This document shows, one piece after another, positions 60,064 through 64,000 of a DNA stretch of 64,000 bases. Each line of letters begins with the position of its first letter. The first letter of the stretch is position 1. The notes below the pieces were generated by a model. That model was not told where the DNA came from and ran no database searches. It was given only the letters and a program-made list of their open reading frames with translations. The translations under genes and the position numbers were made by a program. The DNA lies in NCBI RefSeq assembly GCF_021391395.1, contig NZ_CP090059.1:2403001-2467000 (forward strand), written 5' to 3'. The stretch comes from Sphingomonas cannabina. Its GTDB lineage: Bacteria; Pseudomonadota; Alphaproteobacteria; Sphingomonadales; Sphingomonadaceae.

Positions 60064-60347
60064 GCAACATGTCCGTTCTTTGGCAGAATACATGCCTTGG
60101 TCTCAGTGAAGGCGCGCAGGCGATCTACTTGCGCGGCGCAGCCAGAGACGAGCGCAAGTCGTTCAACATGGCGTGTCTCTGGCAGGATCGGGTCGAGCCG
60201 ATTCTTCCGCGCGCCATAGAGCGAGCATACGCGATCATCCGAAAGAGCGGCATCGTCGGTACTAATCCAAACGTGGAAGCCGATGTGCTGGAGTTCATCC
60301 GAGAGCGTCATTTCCGCAGATTCTTCCCTGATGGGAGGGCAGCATGA
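60060..60347 (+). CDS. Hypothetical 95-residue protein
   Basis: MSNMSVLWQNTCLGLSEGAQAIYLRGAARDERKSFNMACLWQDRVEPILPRAIERAYAIIRKSGIVGTNPNVEADVLEFIRERH; helical. Second/third gene of the rightward operon; perhaps a regulator. No family recognised. Confidence 0.66.
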   Translation: MSNMSVLWQNTCLGLSEGAQAIYLRGAARDERKSFNMACLWQDRVEPILPRAIERAYAIIRKSGIVGTNPNVEADVLEFIRERHFRRFFPDGRAA

Positions 60348-60571
60348 ACCCCATCGCCATTCTCGTCGCTGGCGCGATCGTCATCGCGACGATCCTGCTC
60401 GTCAAAGGGCTGCTGGCTGTTCGCAACGCCCCCGTCGATCCCGCTTGGGCCGAGGAGCCGTTCCCCGCTGGCATCCCCGATCCGCTCCCCGAGCAGAGCG
60501 AGAGCAGCCGCAAGGGCGCAGCAGAGAGGGCGGGGGCTTCCAACATCAATCATGACGGGAGGGGCATCTAG
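60344..60571 (+). CDS. Small membrane protein (75 aa)
   Basis: MNPIAILVAGAIVIATILLVKGLLAV gives one N-terminal membrane span, followed by a Pro-rich, acidic cytoplasmic or periplasmic tail. ATGA/GTG overlaps with neighbours. Confidence 0.68.
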   Translation: MNPIAILVAGAIVIATILLVKGLLAVRNAPVDPAWAEEPFPAGIPDPLPEQSESSRKGAAERAGASNINHDGRGI

Positions 60572-61029
60572 TGCACCGCAGCAATTTTCCCGAGCGGGAA
60601 CGCCCGGTCTTTTCCGCTTCTGCCGTGGTAAACGAGGTCGCTGAAGCGCTGAGCGCTATCCGTCGCGAAGACGGACTGACCTTCGCCGACATGGCCGCGA
60701 TCATGGGCAAGAGCGAGGATCAGGCAGCGAAGTACTGCGCCGGTTCGGCAACCATGGATCTGGTGACGTTCGCGCGATCCTTCCGTGAGTGGAACGGGCG
60801 CTTCGCTGGTGGGCTGCTTCGCCTGTGTCAGCAAAGTCGCCCTGTGGCACCGACTGATCGTGCCAAGGGTTCGGCAGTACTCAAGGCCGCGCTCGCGCTG
60901 TCCGTCGCCCTGGAGGATGATGACGCGATCGACAGCGACGAGGTGCGCCAGAACCGGGGCACGCTCGAAAATGCCCGAGACGCAATCGACGCCCTGCTTG
61001 GCAAGCTTCAGCCGAGGAACGTGGCATGA
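60571..61029 (+). CDS. HTH-containing phage protein (152 aa)
   Basis: From GTG 60571. VNEVAEALSAIRREDGLTFADMAAIMGKSEDQAAKYCAGSATMDLVTFARSFREWNGRF resembles a Cro/C1-type HTH with FADMAAIMGKSEDQAAKY as the DNA-binding part. Possibly a CII-like regulator of the early operon. Confidence 0.7.
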   Translation: MHRSNFPERERPVFSASAVVNEVAEALSAIRREDGLTFADMAAIMGKSEDQAAKYCAGSATMDLVTFARSFREWNGRFAGGLLRLCQQSRPVAPTDRAKGSAVLKAALALSVALEDDDAIDSDEVRQNRGTLENARDAIDALLGKLQPRNVA

Positions 61030-61184
61030 TCCACCTCCTCTATCGCCGCATCAAGCAGCGTAGGGCCATCGCCAAGCTCCAGCGCATCGTCGCCGAGCGC
61101 GCCAACAGCTTCGAGGTTCGCAGCTACCGTCAACACCGTGCCGCTGCAAAGCAGGGCTGGGCGAAGAAGCGGGGGATGGCATGA
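61026..61184 (+). CDS. Tiny basic protein (52 aa)
   Basis: MIHLLYRRIKQRRAIAKLQRIVAERANSFEVRSYRQHRAAAKQGW...; strongly basic. ATGA overlaps with both neighbours. Unknown. Confidence 0.6.
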   Translation: MIHLLYRRIKQRRAIAKLQRIVAERANSFEVRSYRQHRAAAKQGWAKKRGMA

Positions 61185-61360
61185 GCAGTGCCGTTCCATA
61201 CGCGCCGGACTTCATCACCAGCCTGTTGCGGCAGATGTCGCCGGCTGAGCTGGCCACAGTCAAGGCTGACGATTTCCAACGCTGGCCTGTTCAGATCGTT
61301 ACACCGGCCAAGATCATTCGCGAACTCACCTCAAACGAACGAGCAAGGAGGAAGTCATGA
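61181..61360 (+). CDS. Small hypothetical protein (59 aa)
   Basis: MSSAVPYAPDFITSLLRQMSPAELATVKADDFQRWPVQIVTPAKIIRELTSNERARRKS. ATGA overlap on both sides; a GGAGGAA element at its end serves the next gene. Confidence 0.6.
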   Translation: MSSAVPYAPDFITSLLRQMSPAELATVKADDFQRWPVQIVTPAKIIRELTSNERARRKS

Positions 61361-61563
61361 AGGCTGACCGTCCGCTTACGCCTCGTCAATGCGAGGCCCT
61401 GTTAGCTGCCGAAGATACGTTGTTCGGCGATACCAAGATCGCTCCTGGCTACGGCCGGATGCTTCGAGGACTGCGGCTGCGCGGGCTGATCGAAGGTGAT
61501 GTGCCGCACGTCTACCTAACTGACGACGGCAAATCCAAGCTCTCCGAGCTGGCCGCGTCATGA
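61357..61563 (+). CDS. Small hypothetical protein (68 aa), winged-helix-like
   Basis: MKADRPLTPRQCEALLAAEDTLFGDTKIAPGYGRMLRGLRLRGLIEGDVPHVYLTDDGKSKLSELA; the LRLRGLIEG...VYLTDDGK part looks like the end of a winged helix. Strong AGGAGGAA ribosome-binding site. Confidence 0.66.
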   Translation: MKADRPLTPRQCEALLAAEDTLFGDTKIAPGYGRMLRGLRLRGLIEGDVPHVYLTDDGKSKLSELAAS

Positions 61564-61718
61564 CCGACATTGAACTCAAGCTTGAACATCGCGCCCGCGA
61601 CTATGAGGATGCATTGGAAGCGGCGTTGGACGCCCTCCAGGATTATTGGGACGCGTATAGCTCAGACATCGCCGCGATCACCGAGCTTCGTGACGCCTTC
61701 CGGACGGCTGGGCTATGA
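61560..61718 (+). CDS. Tiny acidic helical protein (52 aa)
   Basis: MTDIELKLEHRARDYEDALEAALDALQDYWDAYSSDIAAITELRDAFRTAGL; acidic coiled-coil-like. ATGA overlaps on both sides. An acidic protein of this size could be a DNA mimic, but there is no direct support. Confidence 0.6.
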   Translation: MTDIELKLEHRARDYEDALEAALDALQDYWDAYSSDIAAITELRDAFRTAGL

Positions 61719-62053
61719 CCCATCCCCGCGCACCCGGCAGCTACCAGGGCCTCACCGTCAAGCAGGCTGAGCTGCTGAGCTACCTCCGCTTCTACATCGC
61801 TGAGAGCGGCGGCGTTCCTCCGTCATTCGACGAGATGGCGGAGGCCATGGAACTGGCCAAGTCGAATGTACATCGGCTCGTCCGCGGCCTGGAAGAACGG
61901 GGCTATGTCACCCGGTCGGCCAATCGCGCTCGCTCGATCATCGTTCATGATCAGCCCGCGACACCTTACCACATCCTTCTCAACGCCAGCGTGGCTGAGC
62001 TTCTCGACGCACTGAACCGCAAGGGCGTACAGATCGCGATGGTGCGGGGATGA
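61715..62053 (+). CDS. LexA-type winged-helix protein lacking a peptidase domain
   Basis: A 112-residue protein. GLTVKQAELLSYLRFYIAESGGVPPSFDEMAEAMELAKSNVHRLVRGLEERGYVTRSANRARSIIV is the LexA N-terminal DNA-binding domain (LT.kQ..lL.fI...i...g..PS..Em...lgl.S...vhr.l..LeerG.i). The remaining 45 residues are not an S24 domain. It might recognise LexA-like sites without cleavage. Confidence 0.85.
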   Translation: MTHPRAPGSYQGLTVKQAELLSYLRFYIAESGGVPPSFDEMAEAMELAKSNVHRLVRGLEERGYVTRSANRARSIIVHDQPATPYHILLNASVAELLDALNRKGVQIAMVRG

Positions 62054-62226
62054 CATTGCGTGAGCGCGGCCGCCTCGGGAATATCGCGCATGCCGCCGGC
62101 GCCGATCGCCGCGCTCGCGAACTTCACGCCGTTCTCTCTCGTGGGGAATGCCTGAAGCGCGCCGCAGCCATCGTCGGAGTCTCCTACCGTACGGCACGTC
62201 GCTACCGTCTGCGGATTGCCTGCTGA
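62050..62226 (+). CDS. Small HTH protein (58 aa)
   Basis: MTLRERGRLGNIAHAAGADRRARELHAVLSRGECLKRAAAIVGVSYRTARRYRLRIAC; the C-terminal ECLKRAAAIVGVSYRTARRYR is a clear homeodomain-like HTH. Overlaps neighbours by ATGA and TGATG. Confidence 0.7.
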   Translation: MTLRERGRLGNIAHAAGADRRARELHAVLSRGECLKRAAAIVGVSYRTARRYRLRIAC

Positions 62227-62423
62227 TGCGCCGCTGGGGGGCACCGCAGCTTGGCGCGTCCGAAGCCAAGGCGCAGCTGATCGCGCGGCTCTACGGCTGC
62301 ACGGACGCCGCCTTGGCGCGACTCACCGTCGACGACATCTGCCGATTCCACCGCGTCGATCGTCGGCTCGCGGAATATGAGCTGACGATCGCTCGCCAGA
62401 AGCGAGGAGTTGGGGCGACATGA
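62226..62423 (+). CDS. Small hypothetical protein (65 aa)
   Basis: MRRWGAPQLGASEAKAQLIARLYGCTDAALARLTVDDICRFHRVDRRLAEYELTIARQKRG...; helical, with LTVDDICRFHRVDRRLAEYEL HTH-like. One-base and four-base overlaps. Confidence 0.65.
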   Translation: MRRWGAPQLGASEAKAQLIARLYGCTDAALARLTVDDICRFHRVDRRLAEYELTIARQKRGVGAT

Positions 62424-62845
62424 GCGAGCTTGCCCTCCTCGAGGATGATCTCGCGCCGGAGCCGCTGTTTCCGGTAGAGCCGCGCGATTCCAATCCCGCG
62501 ACTGAGCAGAAACGCCAGGAGACCCTGCTCGCCATGCTGCGGCGGCTTGCTCCGGGTGTGATCGCGTTCTCCGTGCCCAACGAGGGCAAGCGTTCCGATT
62601 GGGAGCGCGTGACCCGCTGGAAGGGCGGTGCTCGCCGCGGTGCCCCTGACCTCATCATCGCGTGGAACCGGGGCGTTGCCTTCGTCGAGATGAAGGGTGG
62701 GAAAACCGCGCTGCGCCCGGATCAGATCGAGATGCTGAACGGTCTCTATCGCGCCGGCCATCATGTCGCCGTATGGCGTAATCCCGCGAGCGCGCTGGCG
62801 TGGCTGCGAGACTGCGGCGCGCCTATCCGGGAGGCGCGCCTGTGA
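62420..62845 (+). CDS. VRR-NUC domain nuclease
   Basis: A 141-residue protein: EQKRQETLLAMLRRLAPGVIAFSVPNEGKRSDWERVTRWKGGARRGAPDLIIAWNRGVAFVEMKGGKTALRPDQIEMLNGLYRAGHHVAVW. The R.GAPDLII...V..E.K...G pattern is the VRR-NUC (PD-(D/E)XK) core; stand-alone forms are structure-specific nucleases in phages. Confidence 0.92.
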   Translation: MSELALLEDDLAPEPLFPVEPRDSNPATEQKRQETLLAMLRRLAPGVIAFSVPNEGKRSDWERVTRWKGGARRGAPDLIIAWNRGVAFVEMKGGKTALRPDQIEMLNGLYRAGHHVAVWRNPASALAWLRDCGAPIREARL

Positions 62846-63024
62846 CGATCGCGGACCTGGCCAGCACGCTTCCGGAGCATCTCGTCGCGCTGCAGCTGCT
62901 CGTCAATCGCTGTCCCGCGCCTGAAGATCGCAAGGAACTGATCGTGACCGCAGGTAGCTGCGGCGCGGTGTCTCCCGAAGATGCGCATCTGATGATCACC
63001 GCCAACCACTTGGAAACGGCATGA
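62842..63024 (+). CDS. Small hypothetical protein (60 aa)
   Basis: From GTG 62842: TIADLASTLPEHLVALQLLVNRCPAPEDRKELIVTAGSCGAVSPEDAHLMITAN. ATGA-type overlaps with the nuclease and the primase. Unknown. Confidence 0.65.
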   Translation: MTIADLASTLPEHLVALQLLVNRCPAPEDRKELIVTAGSCGAVSPEDAHLMITANHLETA

Positions 63025-64000
63025 TGGCGGTCGATTTCGACGCGGTTCGCCGCGACTATCCCCTCCAGGAAGTCGTCGGCAAGACCCTTAACCTGCGCCG
63101 CTCGGGCGGCAACATGGTTGCGGTTTGCCCGTTTCATCCCGACAAGAATCCCAGCCTCGTCCTGTTTAAGGACCAGACCTATCACTGCTTCGGATGCGGC
63201 GCGCACGGCGACGTCATCGATTTCGTGGCTGGGACGCAACATCTCTCGATCAGTGAGAGCATCCGGTTCCTGACCGGCGGCGAAGCCCCTCGCCTCGACG
63301 ATGCTGATCGCGAGCGGCGCCGACGCGCGGCTGCGGAGCGAGAGTCGCGCCTACGGCGGCAGCAGGAGGCCGCGACGATCGAGGCGAGGCGACGCTGGGA
63401 GCGCGCGCTCCCCGTTAACGGCATTGGCAACGCTTATCTCGACCGCAAGGGGGTCGCGCCATACGGATGTCGCCGCGAGGGCGAGAATCTCCTTGTGCCG
63501 ATCTACGACGATGTCGGCGAGATCTTGTCCGTCCAGTCGATCCCGCCGGAGCCAGGTGGGCGGAAGCTATTCCATGGCGGCGCTCCGGTCGCGGGCGGGA
63601 CGCTCACCCTTGGTGACAATCCCGAGGGGCCAGTTATCATTGTCGAAGGCTTTGCCACCGGGGCGACGGTTCAGGCGGCGACTGGTTTCGTCGTCATCGT
63701 TGGATTCAGCAAGGGCGCGCTCAAGCGCACTGCGGAGATCGCGCGAGCACGACATCCGACGCGCGCGATCATCGTTGCTGCGGACACTAATGGGATCGAT
63801 GCTGCCGAAGAGGCGGCTGCGGCGGTAGGCGGTCGCGTGGTCGTTCCCGATCTCCAGGGTGCCGAGGGCACGGACTTCAACGATCAGGCCGCGCATTACG
63901 GCTTGGAGGATGTCGGGCGCTCGTTCGCGCCCCCGCTGGTGGCGCCCGAGACGCCGCTCCCGCTGGTCTGGTTCGATGACAACCAGCCCTACCTCAGCGG
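63021..64000 (+). CDS. CHC2 zinc-finger / Toprim primase (partial)
   Basis: At least 326 residues before the window ends. The N-terminal CHC2 zinc finger is CPFHPDKNPSLVLFKDQTYHCFGCGAHGDVIDFV, followed by a charged linker (DRERRRRAAAERESRLRR), NAYLDRKGVAPYG and a Toprim domain with PVIIVEGFATGATVQAATG and IIVAADTNGID. Phage DnaG-like primases, sometimes fused to a helicase, start this way; the C-terminal part is not visible. It is the main replication gene of prophage 2 in this window. Confidence 0.92.
   Translation, partial: MMAVDFDAVRRDYPLQEVVGKTLNLRRSGGNMVAVCPFHPDKNPSLVLFKDQTYHCFGCGAHGDVIDFVAGTQHLSISESIRFLTGGEAPRLDDADRERRRRAAAERESRLRRQQEAATIEARRRWERALPVNGIGNAYLDRKGVAPYGCRREGENLLVPIYDDVGEILSVQSIPPEPGGRKLFHGGAPVAGGTLTLGDNPEGPVIIVEGFATGATVQAATGFVVIVGFSKGALKRTAEIARARHPTRAIIVAADTNGIDAAEEAAAAVGGRVVVPDLQGAEGTDFNDQAAHYGLEDVGRSFAPPLVAPETPLPLVWFDDNQPYLS

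Larger units (their letters stand above)
46979..64000. mobile_element. Prophage 2 (left part; continues beyond the window)
   Basis: The element starts in a split tRNA-Pro and contains integrase, excisionase, a leftward operon with RecE/RecT-type recombination genes, a repressor with operators, a Cro-like gene and a rightward early operon up to a primase. Structural genes and the right att site lie outside the window. It is unrelated to prophage 1 in most genes. Confidence 0.92.

Overview
The window is high-GC, densely coding DNA from an alphaproteobacterium, most likely a sphingomonad. This rests on the GyrA sequence, the Lrp-family regulator, the histidine kinase/deacetylase pair and the overall protein style; I could not run a database search. 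About 7 kb is host chromosome and the rest is phage. Two prophages sit head to tail in two neighbouring tRNA genes, with about 117 bp of host DNA between them.

Host part (1-6882): the N-terminal two thirds of gyrA on the minus strand, a divergent secreted TPR protein, a convergent Lrp/AsnC regulator with a shared hairpin terminator, a histidine kinase with a degenerate ATPase domain coupled to a polysaccharide-deacetylase-like gene, and an intact tRNA with anticodon CAU (probably Ile2).

Prophage 1 (6865-46822, about 40 kb, apparently complete): an 18-bp direct repeat of the tRNA 3' end marks attL and attR, and short direct repeats, probably integrase arm sites, lie at both ends. It encodes a P4-type integrase, a leftward accessory operon (with an AlpA-like gene and a protein made of ten 21-residue repeats), a LexA/CI-type repressor flanked by two pairs of TGCGATWATCGCA operators, and a Cro-like gene. 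A rightward early operon follows: HNH protein, Cys-rich protein, helicase-methyltransferase fusion, GapR-like protein, phage sliding clamp, cytosine-5 methyltransferase with eight repeated modules, nuclease, replication-type gene with internal iterons, and a NusG-like antiterminator. Then come a full HK97-type head module and a long non-contractile tail module with a probable -1 frameshift in the tail chaperone gene, a lysis cassette (holin-like proteins, GH24 endolysin, two-component spanin), and a zinc-knuckle protein and a HIRAN protein next to attR.

Prophage 2 (46979 to beyond the window end): its junction lies in the anticodon arm of a tRNA-Pro(UGG) gene, of which only the 5' half is seen here. 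A leftward operon of about 12 kb (58772 down to 46992) carries many small overlapping genes, a RecE-like exonuclease, RecT, an HNH/AP2 protein, an excisionase and the integrase. A second S24-type repressor, flanked by TGTACGCGTACA-type operators, separates it from a rightward early operon with a Cro-like gene, small regulators, a VRR-NUC nuclease and a CHC2/Toprim primase cut by the window end. The two prophages share a mosaic gene (8726-9358 and 48651-49031).
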